Shown: positions 24,850 to 37,234 of the stretch, in pieces
Position numbering within the stretch: the first letter of the stretch is position 1
Layout of the letters: each line of letters starts with the position of its first letter
Assembly: GCA_024811115.1 (NCBI GenBank)
Contig: JAKOGH010000216.1
Coordinates: 186,001-250,000 of the forward strand
Length of the DNA: 64,000 nucleotides
Source: Terana coerulea
Taxonomy: Eukaryota > Basidiomycota > Agaricomycetes > Polyporales > Phanerochaetaceae
Direction: 5' to 3'
Translations under genes and position numbers: made by a program
Notes under the pieces: model-generated
The model's database searches: none
Told to the model about the DNA's origin: nothing
What the model saw: the letters and a program-made list of their open reading frames with translations, nothing else

Positions 24850-25210
24850 CACGAGGGGCAGGTGGGATGACGCGAGGATGGGCTGGGCGCAGCGGCCCTG
24901 GGTAGGGTCTGGACGCGGTGTACATGGACTCTGTACATAACACGCTGTGTGATATAATTGGGACTCAAATGGTATGGACTCGTACACATCCAGGTACACG
25001 AGAACCTGCTTGGAGCAGTGAGGTGTTATGAAGGAAGTCGGATATCAGGCAATGCGTGTGAGTCTCTATTGGTTTGAACGCCGGAGTTGTCTGTATTGGA
25101 CCAAGGGTCTGCGTGAGACCTTCCCTGCTAACCTTGATGTGGGTGCTTTTCATTTCGTTCAATCCGCCTACGTTCAATCCCTTGGGAATCCGTGAACTTT
25201 TAGGGATTGG
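24850..25210. other. intergenic between DOA1 and the phosphatase pair
   Basis: About 360 bases with no supported gene. They should hold the DOA1 3' UTR and the promoter of the first histidine phosphatase. Confidence 0.5.
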
Positions 25211-26065
25211 ATGGCGTCCCTTGTAGTGTACATCGTACGGCACGGCGAGACACAGGGCAATAGGAGCCATATACGCCAGGGACAGATCGACACTGAGATA
25301 GCAGAGCTGAACACAGCAGGACTAGAGCAGGCGCGGCTCACAGCAAGCGCACTCAAGACGGTCCAACTCAACGAGGCGTATTCGAGCGACTTGTCACGGG
25401 CAGAGAAGGTACGATGGATGTTCATAGAATGCGATAAGGCATACAGGATGGTGACTTCAAACTTACAGACAGCCGAAATTATCCTAGGGAATCATCCAGG
25501 CGCGACCCTACATTCCACGAAGGCACTGAGAGAGAAGGTTCCGCCATCTTTGCAAACACCGTATTGCAGTCAGGCTAACCCTGAACCCATCGACATGTAG
25601 CATTTAGGTAATGCAGAAGGTACAACGTTTGGGACCTCCGGACAGCCGAGCCCAGACCGTACAAACGAAGAGGACCAGGGGAGCTTCATCCGGCGACTAC
25701 ACGAGTGGTGGAAAGAGACCATTGTGCGCCTCGCTGTGTCGACTACACCTCGCGATAAAGAAGTACGGGAGCCCCAACACGTGCTCGTGGTATCCCACGC
25801 AGGAGTAATCCATGGATTGGTGAAGGAGTTGATCGACAGCGGGGAGATGTCGAGAGGAGATGTTTATGACAAGGGATGGAGGGTCAACAACGCCTCCATC
25901 ACTGTCATCGAAATGAAGGGAGACGGTACAGGGATACTGGCGGATTTTGCGAATACCAGCCATCTGAACGCATCGGGGGTCAAGAGCCCATCAAAGGCAG
26001 CGCGGATATTGTCAAAGAAGTATAGAAGAAAATTTGTATTCAGCCCTCGAAGCAATACAACGTAG
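25211..26065 (+). CDS. histidine phosphatase (phosphoglycerate mutase-like), copy 1
   Basis: Branch-1 histidine phosphatase. The catalytic RHGE is at the N terminus (VYIVRHGETQGNR), with the acid/base segment SSDLSRAEK and the second His in VLVVSHAGVIHGLV. Introns are removed after AEK (about 25407-25468) and after LREK (about 25535-25600, acceptor CATGTAG), giving LREKHLGNAEG, where the Glu is the usual proton donor region. The C terminus has a basic tail. Substrate is unknown: relatives act on fructose-2,6-bisphosphate, phosphoglycerate or other phospho-metabolites. It is a tandem duplicate of the next gene, sharing intron positions and the VSHxGxIH block. Confidence 0.85.
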
Positions 26066-26302
26066 TTTGGAACCTACTGCTGGACCTCTCTCAACTGCGT
26101 TGGAGTGACCGGGAATAATTCATACAAGGCTTCTGAGACGAAGCGGCGGTGTCTATTGCGGATATACCCTTGCCGTCCCAGGATGGAGGACTAATACAAG
26201 GTTAAGGTCATCAATTCAAGCGCGGGCAGTCCGGTGCGGTAATCGTATCTTACCGTGGTGAGACGCAGATATTGGACCGTTGACTCCTAAGCCTTGTCCA
26301 CC

Positions 26303-27102
26303 ATGGCGGTCGTTACAGTGTACATTGTCCGCCATGGCGAGACACAGGCGAACAGAGACGGCGTCATGCAAGGACAGCTCGACACCGAGCTGAACGCGGC
26401 AGGTATCGAGCAGGCGCAACTTGCCGCAAAAGCACTGGAGAACGTACATTTCGCTGCGGCGTATTCAAGCGATTTGGCGAGAGCGGTGAAGGTACGCAGT
26501 TCTCGGGCACCAAGCATGCGGAAGACTTGACGGCGGTGTATCCGTATCTAGACGGCGAACACCATCATTGAGAAGCATCCTGGTGTGGCTCTGCAGACAG
26601 ACACGGCTCTGCGAGAACGGGTACCCACGAACTTGCTGCGTGCCGAGTAACGCTTGGCTGACTCTTGGTCCTTTGTCCTCTTGGATGACAGTACATGAGT
26701 GAAATGCAAGGCCAGAGCGTTGCACAGTGGCGGGGCCCGTTCCCGGCAACCATGGAACCGGCTGCAGACTTCGTCGGACGGGCGGACAAGTGGTGGAAGG
26801 AGACGGTCGTTCGCTATGCTGCGGCCGTAGCATCGCGGGACTCGAAGTCAGAAGAGCCGGCGAACATTCTTGTCGTCTCGCACGGGGGGCTTATTCACGT
26901 TCTGCTGCAAAATTTGATAGAAAGCAGGAAGATTAGAACGGCAAAGGGCGTAGACGTCGGCCGATACAGGGTCTCCAACGCGTCTGTCAGCGTAGTTGAG
27001 ATGGAAAGGAACGGAAAGGGGACACTGGTGATGTTTGCGGACACGACGCATCTCGACGTTGAGCTCGTCGACGGCAACGCGGACATTGTCGAAGAGCGGT
27101 AG
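26303..27102 (+). CDS. histidine phosphatase (phosphoglycerate mutase-like), copy 2
   Basis: Same family and intron layout as the upstream copy, 237 bases away. The start is the ATG at 26303 (MAVVTVYIVRHGETQ); the next upstream in-frame codon usable as a start is only a TTG. Motifs: RHGETQANRDG, SSDLARAVK, ALRERYMSEMQGQS and NILVVSHGGLIHVLL. Introns are at about 26492-26552 and 26623-26693. Compared with copy 1 it lacks the basic C-terminal tail and ends with an acidic tail. Substrate unknown. Confidence 0.85.
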
Positions 27103-27355
27103 AGGTTGAGGTCGTCATGGTGTGTTAGCAGGGTTCAATAGAAGCTTGATAGAAGCGGTAACACTTTCGGTCAATCCCAGTAAGTAAACAGGGCGTCTAG
27201 TTTGCCTCGATCAGTAGAACAGGGCGGTGCAAGGAGCCTGTGCTGTCATAGGCTCGGCGCGGAACGTTCGACTTCGTATTCCTTGGGCCTTGGCCACAGC
27301 ATTTATACACAGAAGCCACAATTGGCCTGCTCTTTCATCTTTCCCTCCTACCAAC

Positions 27356-29427
27356 ATGTCAACACTCCCTACCACAGCGACAGAAACAACACCCCTCGTC
27401 AATGGACATGCAACACACAACCGACGTTCTTTCGCACAGCGGGTGGCGGGAGTCTTCAAAGTAGAAGAAGGACAACCGTCCTGGCTCTCGTCATTCAAAT
27501 TCTTCTTCTTTGGCTCGTGGCTCAACGTCCTCCTCGTATTCGTCCCGCTCAGCATCATCTCACATCATGCGCACTGGGATGCGCCACTCCGCTTCGCCTT
27601 TCAGTTTCATCGCCATTATGCCCCTCGCTGCGGTACGTCAAGCAATACGCTATGTGTTACCTGTGGCTGACTGGCGACTGTGCGGATAGCTCCTCGGTAC
27701 AGCAACAGAACAACTCTCGTTGAAACTTGGACAAACACTCTCTGGTCTCCTTAACGCGTCGTTCGGCAACGCGGTAGAAATTATCGTCGGTATTGCAGCT
27801 CTCATGCAGGGTATGTCTTTGTTGGTGTGCGTAGGTCAATTTCCCTGAGTACGTATTCTCGCAGGCGAGTTGCGTATTGTCCAGACCTCGGTAAGTGTGT
27901 TGGCACCGTTTTTACAAATTCAAAACTCTGAACTGTGCGTAGCTACTCGGGTCTATTCTGTCAAACCTGCTTCTAGTCCTTGGTTGCTCTTTCTTCGCCG
28001 GTATGTCACGATCACCAGTTCTGTTTTTGTCATGAAATCAATCGGCCTTGTTGTGTAGGTGGCCTCCGGTTCCATGAAAGCAACTTCCAGGTTACCGCTG
28101 CGCAAGCGTGAGTGCTTCTTTATCTTGCTTTTGTGTGTATGTGCTAACGGTAACCGTGTGTAGCTCGAGTTCCGTAAGTTATGACATTCCCATCCACACG
28201 TTTCTGCAACTCACGCCACCATCCAGCTCATGACCCTAACTTGCATCAGTGAGTTAAAATAGCCTTTCTGAGAGGACTGTCAGATTATATACTGATGCTA
28301 CTTTCAGCCCTTGTGATCCCTGCCGCATACCACAGCGCCAAATCACATGTCGGTGGGATTGACACCGTCCTCAAAGATGGTTTGTTCCACACTATGCAAG
28401 TGGTGGACGGCAGCGACCTTGACGAACGCTCCAACCACGGCCTGCGCGTCATCTCCCGCGGCACAGCTATCCTCCTACTCTTGGTGTACATCGCGTATCT
28501 GTTTTTCCAGGTGAGTGCAAACCTTCCTTTTCTCACGACGTTTCAAGATGCTGAGGACTAATCCTTGGGTTAACAGCTCAAAACCCATGCAGATCTGTAC
28601 GTAGGCGAGATCAACGCCGAAGAAGAGGAAGAAGCGTCGAACATGAACGTCCCCGCGGCGGCGGCTGGGTAAGTGGTGTTTGCGTTGGAATATCTTGACA
28701 GGCCAGTGACCGTCTCCCTAGTTTACTTGGAGCGACCTTGGTCACCTCGTTCTGCGCTGACTATCGTGAGTGCCCTGGTTTATCCACATACTCCTGAGCT
28801 TGACCTCGATCTACGTAGTTGTTGCCTCGATTGAGGAGACTGCAGAGCGTTACAGCATTCCCAAGCCATTTATTGGTCTCATCCTATTGCCGATCGTCGT
28901 AAGTGTCCAGTTTTAGCCCTCTTTGCGTTGCATATATTGAGTGCAATCTCCATGAAAAGGCAAACGCCGCGGAGCACGTTACGTCCGTATGGATGGCAAT
29001 GAAGAACAAGATGGAATTGACCATCGGTATCTGTGTCGGAAGCTCTATCGTAAGTCTTACAAGCGGTTTCACGATAACGCATATGAATTCATCGTGCACA
29101 GCAAATCGCCGCCTTCGTCGTACCTTTGCTCGTCATTGTCGGCTGGATGTACGTGCCAATCATATTTGCAGTGACATTCTCATTGATAGATTCTTCGCAC
29201 AGAACACACCACGACCTCACACTCTTCTTCGCTGACTTCGAGACCATCGTCCTATTCGTCTCTGTGCTGCTAGTGAACTTCCTCATCCAGGACGGCAAGT
29301 CCAATTATATGGAGGGCCTCATGCTCATCACTCTTTACCTCGTTATTGCGCTTGCTTGTACGTCCTTTACGCATTGTCCGTATCGCTAGGGGCTGACCAC
29401 CGCTTTCGCCTAGTCTGGGTATCATAA
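27356..29427 (+). CDS. VCX1: vacuolar Ca2+/H+ exchanger (CAX family)
   Basis: Moves cytosolic Ca2+ into the vacuole in exchange for protons. The ATG at 27356 opens MSTLPTTATETTPLVNG. Multiple membrane segments; the two cation-binding repeats are visible as LNASFGNAVEIIVGIAAL and PIVANAAEHVTSVWMAMKNK, with GSSIQIAAFVVPLLVIVGW after the second. An acidic loop (INAEEEEEASN) separates the halves, as in CAX proteins. About ten introns, several next to very small exons (for example LRIVQTS). The last intron joins IALA to FWVS and the TAA at 29425-29427. Length of about 415 residues is normal for fungal Vcx1. The frame is intact. Confidence 0.94.
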
Positions 29428-29919
29428 ACTCCTCTAATGCTCTGCCTCTTGCGGAGGGATTGTTGAGGCGCGGCACCGACCTCCGGCGAGAAAAGCAAAG
29501 CGACAACGTACAAAGCACCGGACACAAGCCTGTCTTCTGCCCGCCTGTTCAATCTTTCGAGTCTCTTCCCTACATGTACGCTCTGCCTTATACGATACCC
29601 CATGTTCCTGGAACATACTCCCGCGATTATAGCCTTTCCGTACTTCCCATCGTTTCTTGCGCTACCCCCTCTCCACTGTTTCCTCTCCGTCACCTGTTTG
29701 TTGCCTTGTGCAATATTGCACGCCATTGTAGTGCGGGTCGCGGACTACGGCGACCCATTCGGTTTGAATACAATATACGTGATTCTTGGCTTGCAAACCC
29801 TTTGCAGATTGCGAGAATACGATCGACTTGTCTTGCAGGCAAGCCACAATTACGAGAACAGGTACACGTAGTGCGACAACCCCCTGCCCGACCGTTCATG
29901 TAACAATCGGGAGATAACT
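29428..29919. other. convergent intergenic region
   Basis: About 490 bases between the VCX1 stop and the stop of the leftward acetyltransferase gene. A plus-strand open frame spans most of it but has no recognisable content and should be 3' UTR. Confidence 0.5.
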
Positions 29920-30987
29920 TCACTGCTCCAGCCATTCTATATGACGCAGTGTTAATGGGAACCAGGTTTTCTTGCCCGAAACAGGATCTCGGTCCTCGTC
30001 TCCCAGCAAGAAGCCGCATCGCCGATATATCCTCTCCGTAGCCTCCTTCCCCACATTCAAACAAATTTCCGTCTTCACGTCCCGCGGAGGTAGAGCTTCC
30101 GCTTCAAAACCCAACGGCTCTGCGCCGAGGAAGACACGAGTCAGCGCCCTGGTCATGGCCTCGCCGAGCCCCTTCCGCCGGTGTTCGACGGGCACGTAGA
30201 CGTTGCGGATGGCGACGGTCTTCGGCGTGCTCCTGCCCGTCGAGCAGTACCCCGCAATCTCGCCCTCGATGCGGCACACCCAGACATCCCCGATCGCGAT
30301 GAAGCCCTCTGTCCGGGCCTTGGCCGTCTCGAACGTCATGGGGTGTGAAGTAGTGCTCGCCAGGTCGACAAGGAAGTGCGCGATGGCGTCCGCGTCTTCC
30401 AGCGCTGCGAGCCCGATCTTGAAGTGAGAGAAGGCGTCGGAAGGAGGGGGTATGGTGGCTAGCGTAGCGTAGGAAGCTTTGAGTGGGGAGGAGTCGGCTG
30501 GCGAGTGGGCATTGACACCCGTGGTCGCTAGTTGGGCGAGCCAGCTGGCGATGAATGCGTCCACGAGGTGCTTTGGGCCAGTGACTCCGGATACTGTCTT
30601 GGGATCGACAGCAGTTGCCAAGTGGGCAGCCAATAGTGCCATTACTTCTGACACCTCCTTATCGCCAAAATCCCCAGGAAGGTCTCGCGGTGAACCCAGG
30701 ATCCATTCCCTGTCGGCAGCAACCTTGGTGAGGACGATGCTGAAGCAAGTTGATGCATTAGCATGTCACTGCGCGTGAGCAAATCAGACTCACAGCAAGG
30801 CATCGCCGTCGTAAATGCCGAGCAGAGTTCAAGTGAACCCCTCTGTCTGCCGAGCACCAGGAATGTTCAGCGTCATGCTTTCCAGCACGAAGCCTATGGG
30901 GAAGTTCATAAAACTATCGTCCCATGGCTTCATGGCCTCTAGAAACTCTTCCGCGCCGGAGAAGTGGACGAGATGAAAGGAAGACAT
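29920..30987 (-). CDS. GNAT-family acetyltransferase, copy 1, with in-frame stop
   Basis: Leftward gene, ATG at 30987 (MSSFHLVHFSGAEEFLEAM). The C-terminal half is a GNAT domain: VWVCRIEGEIAGYCS, TPKTVAIRNVYVPVEHRRKG (the RRKGLGEAM acetyl-CoA loop, R/QxxGxG/A), and the IYRRCGFLLGDEDRD segment. The closest relative in view is copy 2 at 31679-32724. In the first exon a TGA lies at 30829-30831, where copy 2 has VNTLVGVYEGDKL and this copy has T-stop-TLLGIYDGDAL, so the stop is inside conserved coding sequence. One intron follows GDAL. Either a pseudogene or translated from a downstream ATG. Substrate unknown. Confidence 0.75.
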
Positions 30988-31678
30988 GATGGACGTTGCT
31001 GCTCTGGTTCACGAGGATCGCAGAATATATAGCACCAGCTGGTCCAGGAGTCCCGCATGCAGCGCATCGGTACCGCCTAGGACTGACTCATTTATTCAAA
31101 GGCTCGTTCCACATATGGAACTCATGAGGACGTTGCCCATGGCCAAGTGATCCTAGCATCCTGCGCGTACGCGTCTTGTGGAGACTTCTTTCAGTTTTGA
31201 GCGGTAATCAGAGCCTGCCGTCCGAATGAGACCGATGAAAAGGTGGACGTAAACTGCAAGAGTCACTCACTCCTCCGAAAAGTATTCAGAGTGATATGCG
31301 AGCAGTCAGTGAAAGTTGTACTCGAGACGGCGCTGTCAACTGCTGAACAGCATCGAAAGTGTTGAGTGTAGTGACTGCAAGGTGCGGGTAGTGGCGCGAA
31401 GATATTGTGAACAGGCGTCTCCGAGCGTGACTTATACACGCTGTGAACTTGATCGGAATGAGCCAATATTCTGTGAAAGTACCGGACTTTGGAGGCAAAG
31501 ACTTTGGGTGCTCATCATCATGATAAAAACTGGCAATGATGCAATTAAGATTCGAATTCCCTCAATAGTAGATAGGCAGCATGGACTTGGGATGTCAGGC
31601 ACTTTGAAATTATCACCCCCTATATGCGAAGACATGAGTGTCCGGTGAATAGTGAATGCGAAGGCACTGATACGCACC
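30988..31678. other. intergenic between the two acetyltransferase copies
   Basis: About 690 bases containing the promoter of copy 1 and the 3' end of copy 2. No gene or repeat was seen. Confidence 0.5.
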
Positions 31679-32724
31679 TCACTGTTCCTGCCAATCTACT
31701 CGACGATGAGACCCAGTATACCACCCTTTCTTGCCCGAAACGGGATCCCGGTCATCATCCCCCAGTAGAAATCCGCACTTCTTGTAAATCCTCGCTGGAC
31801 CTTCCTCCCCGACGTTCAAGCAAATCTCCGTCTTGACGTCTCGTACGGGTAGAGTGCCCGGTTCGAAGCCCAAGGGTTCGGCTCCCAGGAAGAACCGGGT
31901 CAACGCCCGCGTCATGCCCTCAGCGAGGCCTTGTCGGCGGTGGCTGGGGGTGACGTAGACGTTACGGATGGCAATCGTCTTGGGTGTGTTGCGGCCGATG
32001 AGGCAGTACCCAACAACCTCGCCGTCAGTGCGGCATACCCACACCTCTTCTTTACTTATGGCCGCCACTATCTTTGGCTTGGCTGCCTCCACCGTGAGGG
32101 GGTGTGGAGAGTGCGTGGAGATATCCGCGAGGAAGTGTGCAAGGACATCCCCGTCCTCTGGTAGTGCGAGGGCGAACTTGAGTTCGGAGAATGGAGAGGA
32201 AGGAGGGGGATGGTCGCCAGGGTTGCGTACGAGACCTTGAGTGGGAAGGTGTTGCCCGAGGCCTTGCCGTGGAGATCCAAAGCCCTCAGGTGCTCAAGCC
32301 ACACTGCCATGAATGCCTCTGTGAAGTCGTCTGGACCGATGACCGACGAAACTTCTTTCGGTTCAACAATAGTCGGTAGATGGGTAGTGAGCACAGACAA
32401 CGCGCTTGCGAGCTCTGCCTTGCTGAGATCGGCGTAAACATTACGAGGAGAGCCTATGATCCATTCAGTCCCGACCATAAGCCTAGTGAACGTGACGCTA
32501 AAACAAGGTGTGTACTCAATCCGCTTGTCACTGAGCAGGAGCAAGACATACATGAGTTTGTCCCCTTCGTAAACTCCAACCAGGGTATTGACAAATGTGT
32601 CTTCACGGCCTATGCCGTCTGCTACAAGACCGAGGGGAAAGTTCAAGAAGCTGTCATCCCATTCCTTCATCGCCTCGAGGAACTCTTCGTCGTTGGCGAA
32701 CTGGACAACTCGAGGGGAAGACAT
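31679..32724 (-). CDS. GNAT-family acetyltransferase, copy 2, one frame break
   Basis: Leftward gene, ATG at 32724 (MSSPRVVQFANDEEFLEAM), stop TGA at 31679-31681. N-terminal half: FLNFPLGLVADGIG, TLVGVYEGDKL, one intron, VGTEWIIGSPRNVY. C-terminal GNAT domain: VWVCRTDGEVVGYCL, AIRNVYVTPSHRRQGLAEGM (acetyl-CoA loop), ARIYKKCGFLLGDDDRDPVS. The frame changes once at a run of five G at about 32204-32209, just after VSYATLATIP; in the next frame the sequence continues in line with copy 1. Tandem duplicate of the neighbouring gene in the same orientation. Substrate unknown. Confidence 0.78.
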
Positions 32725-33347
32725 GACGGGTGGTCTATTGGGTCCATTCGAGGAAAGCATGGTGGTTATATACCCGCATCTCTGCCACAGAAAGATGCGA
32801 CGCGACCTGGGATGACTCACTCATGAAGACCACAAGGTTGCCGCAGCGTTTTGACTCGAAAGCCCTATGGAGGACCTTGCAAATACCCGCCTTCGATCAT
32901 CGACTGGATGATACTTGATGAGAAACACAAATGCACATTGTAATCCCTTGCGTTAGACTCGGTTGTAGTGCACCGCCGCCGCACTTCGCAGGACGCCTGG
33001 GACTTTCGAGGGGTAGACAGGCCGCTCCAGCATATTTGTTCTGTTTTGAAGCGACTTGACGCACGAATGGCGGATAATGAGCAAGAGCTTTCAAATACGT
33101 GACAAGTGGTAGCTCCTAGGTTTGTAGGTTGTGGAATACATTGAGTGCAGAAGGTTAGAGGTGCGAGGTTGACCGGAAGTCAGAGAGAAGTCTGCTCGGC
33201 GCTCGCCGTTCGCCAAGTTTGACGGCATCAAAGAAGCCGAGCCTGCGTGCTGCTGAGGCCTTGAAGGCAGTGTGACAACGTCTCTTATTACCACCTTCAC
33301 TCTCGTTCGCAGTTGTAGACTGAACAGAGTCCTCTGCGTAGTACATT
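32725..33347. other. divergent intergenic region, acetyltransferase copy 2 and ARPC1
   Basis: About 620 bases between two divergent start codons, so it should hold both promoters. No gene was found, and no clear shared motif was recognised. Confidence 0.5.
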
Positions 33348-34837
33348 ATGGCTGCTCCTGAAATATTCACTCTTGCCAAAACTCCCATCACCTCGCACTC
33401 GTTCAATGCGGACCGCACTCGTAAGTCCTACCAGTCACCAAGCTGCGCGTGTCCTGCTTTGATCACACCGATTCCGACGTGTAGAGGTTGCCGTCAGCTT
33501 GAACTCGAACGATGTGCAAATTCTGTCTCGCCAGGGAAATGACTGGACCCCTACTGAGACGCTAGCAGAGGTATGTGGATGTGTAGTTCCAGTCCACAAA
33601 CCAGAACTCATCGTTTTGCAGCACGACAAGCTGATTACCGCCATTGACTGGGCTCCGAACTCCAACCGCATCGTCACGTCTGCTCAAGATAGGAATGCGT
33701 ATGTGTGGCAGCAGACCCCTGATCCACAAACCGGGCATGTTGTCTGGAAGCCTACGTTGGTGCTGCTTCGTATCAACCGCGCTGCTACCTACGTGAAGTG
33801 GAGTCCTAACGAGGACAAGTTTGCCGTAGCCAGCGGTGCACGGTAAGCTTCTACAAATGTGTGCATCTGAACGTCATTGATTATGTTCTCAGTGCAATTG
33901 CCATCTGCTCCTTTGATCCCGAAGGTGACTGGTGGGTCTCCCGACTCCTCAAGAAGCCCATCAGGTCGACGGTCTTGTCCGTGGATTGGCACCCGAACAA
34001 CGTCCTTCTCGCCGCAGGAAGTGCAGATATGAAGGCTCGAGTCTTCTCTGCCTATATCAAGGATGTCGATAAGCGGTATGTCAGAGCTCCTCGGAGAAGT
34101 AAAGTATACTCAACGGCCCTAGTCCCGCTGCGTCTGTGTGGGGGAGAAGCTTCCTTTCAACACGGTTTGCGGCGAATACAGCAGCCCAACGGGCGGTTGG
34201 GTACACACTGTTGGGTTCTCGCCCTCTGGTGACGTGCTCGCCTATGCAAGTAGGTCTTCTGCGTATTACTGTGTGGATTGACTCTGAGCATATTCGCTTA
34301 GGCCATGATAGTTCAATTACTCTCGTGTACCCCGGATCCCAGACTACTCATCACATCAAGTTGACCACTTTGCCGTTGGTTACCCTCACTTGGACAAGCG
34401 AAGAAGCCATTATCGCGGCTGGACACGACTGCCAGCCCTACGTCTTCTCAGGAAACGAGGGTGGATGGCAGCTGGTCGGTACACTGGACGATCCGAACTC
34501 TAACAAGTCATCCGGTCGCTCTGGATTCGGTGGCGCTCCTTCCCCTGTTGGCCGCCTCCAAAGCTCTGCATTCAACACCTTCCGCAATGCCGATAGCCGC
34601 GGCATCTCAGGCGCCCCTGGCTCCCCTGCTGCAGGGAACGCGACGGAGTCCGAGATCTTTACTATCCACCAGAACACCATCACCAACATCCGCCCGTATG
34701 ATGGTGTTCCAGGTGCGGTGTCGAGGGTCAGCTCGTCGGGCATGGATGGAAAATTGGTGGTCTGGGACGTGAGCGCAGTCAGTCCAGTCAGTGTCAGTGG
34801 TCTGGCGGGCAAGATGGGTGGCATGCAGCTGCGATAG
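33348..34837 (+). CDS. ARC40: Arp2/3 complex subunit 1 (ARPC1, WD40)
   Basis: WD40 subunit of the Arp2/3 actin-branching complex. The ATG at 33348 opens [20 protein letters not shown], followed across introns by [84 protein letters not shown] (strongly conserved in ARPC1), [15 protein letters not shown] and [20 protein letters not shown]. The Ser/Gly/Pro-rich insertion between the last blades ([20 protein letters not shown]) is typical of fungal and animal ARPC1. Last blade: [13 protein letters not shown]. Frame intact. Confidence 0.95.
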
Positions 34838-35124
34838 AGAAACAAATACCCCAATGTAGCATTTACGAAACAAATGGATATACTATGACTCTGATTCCGA
34901 GACTTATCTTGTGTGTATGCCGGTGCTTTTGAGTTGCGGACTTGGTTGACTATCAGCTTGGTTCTAACCAAAAGTGGTGGGCGAAGTGAGAGTAAATAGA
35001 CGCCACGTTTCTCGTACCCTATTCACGACCATCTCTTCACGACCGTAGGCCGAGTCTGTCGTCCCGACCTCTGCGCGACCGTTGCGGTTGAAAACAGGCG
35101 GCAGCACGATCGTTCACGTCCACC

Positions 35125-36857
35125 ATGTCGCTGCTATCGGACAGGCAGAAGGAAGAACTGTACGTGCAGCGTTCTGTGCCGGCCCATGTCTTGTTTGAGA
35201 CTGGCCCTTACTCCAAGTCGCGGGCGCGTTCATACCATGCATTTGCAGACACAAGTCTATGCTTGAGTACCTTAATGCAAACAACCTCACCGAATCGTAT
35301 GAGGCTCTCAAGGCGGAGACTGCGCTCGAGTACGACCCAGATCCCAAGTCCAGGTATGGAGGGCTACTGGAGAAGAAGTGGACGAGTGTGATCCGGTTAC
35401 AGAAGAAGGTGCGCATACACCCATGTTCACAGTCGTATTCTCCTTCATACGTAGGGTACATTTCCGTTTCACGTAGATAATGGACCTCGAGAACCGGAAT
35501 GCCGCGCTGCAAGAGGAGTTGTCCATGGCGCCTTCCAAACGGGCCGCTATGCAAACAGACTGGCTGCCGCGGGCACCAGCAGCCTATACGCTCACAGGCC
35601 ATCGGGGACGGGTCACGAAAGTTGCATTCCACCCAACGTTCAGTCTACTCGCGTCCGCCAGCGAAGATGCGACGGTGAAGATTTGGGACTGGGAAACAGG
35701 GGAGTTCGAACGCACGCTCAAGGGTCACACGAGACTCGTCCAGGATCTCGACTTTGACAGCAAGGGCAATCTTTTAGGTGTGTTTCTTGCCTCGCTGCTG
35801 TGCGTGTATTCAAGGCCACCCATTATTCACCAGTGACATGTTCGTATGATCTGTTCATCAAGATATGGGACGTGCAGAACGAGTGGAAGAATACCAAGAC
35901 GCTCCCTGGACACGAGCACACGATTTCTGCCGTGCGATTTATGCCAGGGGACTTGCAAGTTGTTAGTGCAAGTCGAGATCGCACAATCAGAATATTTGAT
36001 GTGGCGTCAACGTTAGTGTCCTTCACGTTGAAAACTCGTCTTGGCCGAGCTTATTTTGCTTTCCAGACATTTAATACGTACAATCACAGGGCACTCGGAA
36101 TGGGTGCGATGTGTAACACCGTCAGATGATGGTAAACTGCTGGCCAGCTGTTCCAAGGATCATGTAAGCTGCATCGCGAGCGTAACTCTGGCTATATGCT
36201 AATTATATTGCGTCAGACTATACGGATATCAGATCCTACGACCGGAGAGACGAGAATGGAGTTCCGTGGGCACGAGAATGAAGTTGAGGTCGTCGTTTTC
36301 GCTCCTGTAGCGGCTTATAGCCCGATCCGCGAATTAGGGGTATACCCGTATGTATGTTCAACGTAGCGATGATTGCTTTGCTTAATCTTCTCTTCAGAAC
36401 ATTGACAAATCAAAGCGGCCAGGCGCATTTATTGCGAGCGGGGGTCGAGACAAGCACGTCAAGATCTGGGACACACAAAGCGGGCAGCTGCTCCGGACAT
36501 TGGTACGCCTGAACCTGGTGGAAATGGTTTCACTTACTGACGGCGGTTCTGCACATCCAGAGTGGCCACGACAACTGGGTGACCGCTCTTGTGTTCCACC
36601 CAAGCGGCAAGTACTTACTGTCGGGTTGCGATGATAAGACGATCCGGGTATGGGAGCTCGCAACGGGTCGCTGCATCAAGACCGTCCAAGCACACTCGCA
36701 TTTCGTCACGTCGCTCGCATGGGGCCGTAAGACCACAGCGGCGACTGCAGAAAACGGGACGTCCGCCAACGGTGATAAGGCGCCAGAACCACAGAAAGTT
36801 GTCAACGTTGTCGCGTCAGGAAGCGTGGATCAGACTGTGAAGATATGGTTGCCATAG
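35125..36857 (+). CDS. PAC1: LIS1/PAC1/NUDF dynein regulator
   Basis: Dynein regulator in nuclear migration. The ATG at 35125 opens [12 protein letters not shown]; an intron follows and the LisH dimerisation motif continues as [21 protein letters not shown] coiled coil follows ([16 protein letters not shown]), then the WD40 propeller: [156 protein letters not shown] and the last blade ending [10 protein letters not shown]. Seven or more introns. Length of about 435 residues fits. Frame intact. Confidence 0.95.
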
Positions 36858-37234
36858 TTTGGTTCGTAGATTGTTGTTTTATTGACTAGTCTGGATTTAC
36901 TCTCCTCCTGATATCTTGCATGCTCTGTCTCTGCTGTATGTTCTGTTTCGTCGTGAGTCCAGCTCATTTCCTGCAACTGCTGCTCCCGTGCTAAGCGATT
37001 CTTCTTCCTCTCCCTAGTAGACTCACCCATTCCAACGAATTTGACACGGCTGTGTTGAATCCTCCCGGCACTTCGCTTTCATTCCATACTATTAGCATTG
37101 CATTCCCCTCTGCTCTCGCTGCATTCATTCGTTTGCTCTGGCCCGTCGTCACCCTCCTTACATTATGTTCATGACTCATACCCCTCTATTCGTATCATTT
37201 TGGCTATATCATTTTATTTGTAGCTTTCGGAACC
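36858..37234. other. intergenic downstream of PAC1
   Basis: About 380 bases, T-rich on the plus strand, with no supported gene; mostly PAC1 3' UTR. Confidence 0.4.

Noticed and set aside
29460..29903. 147-codon plus-strand frame after VCX1
   Set aside because: Starts downstream of the VCX1 stop, with no motif or membrane pattern; most likely 3' UTR.
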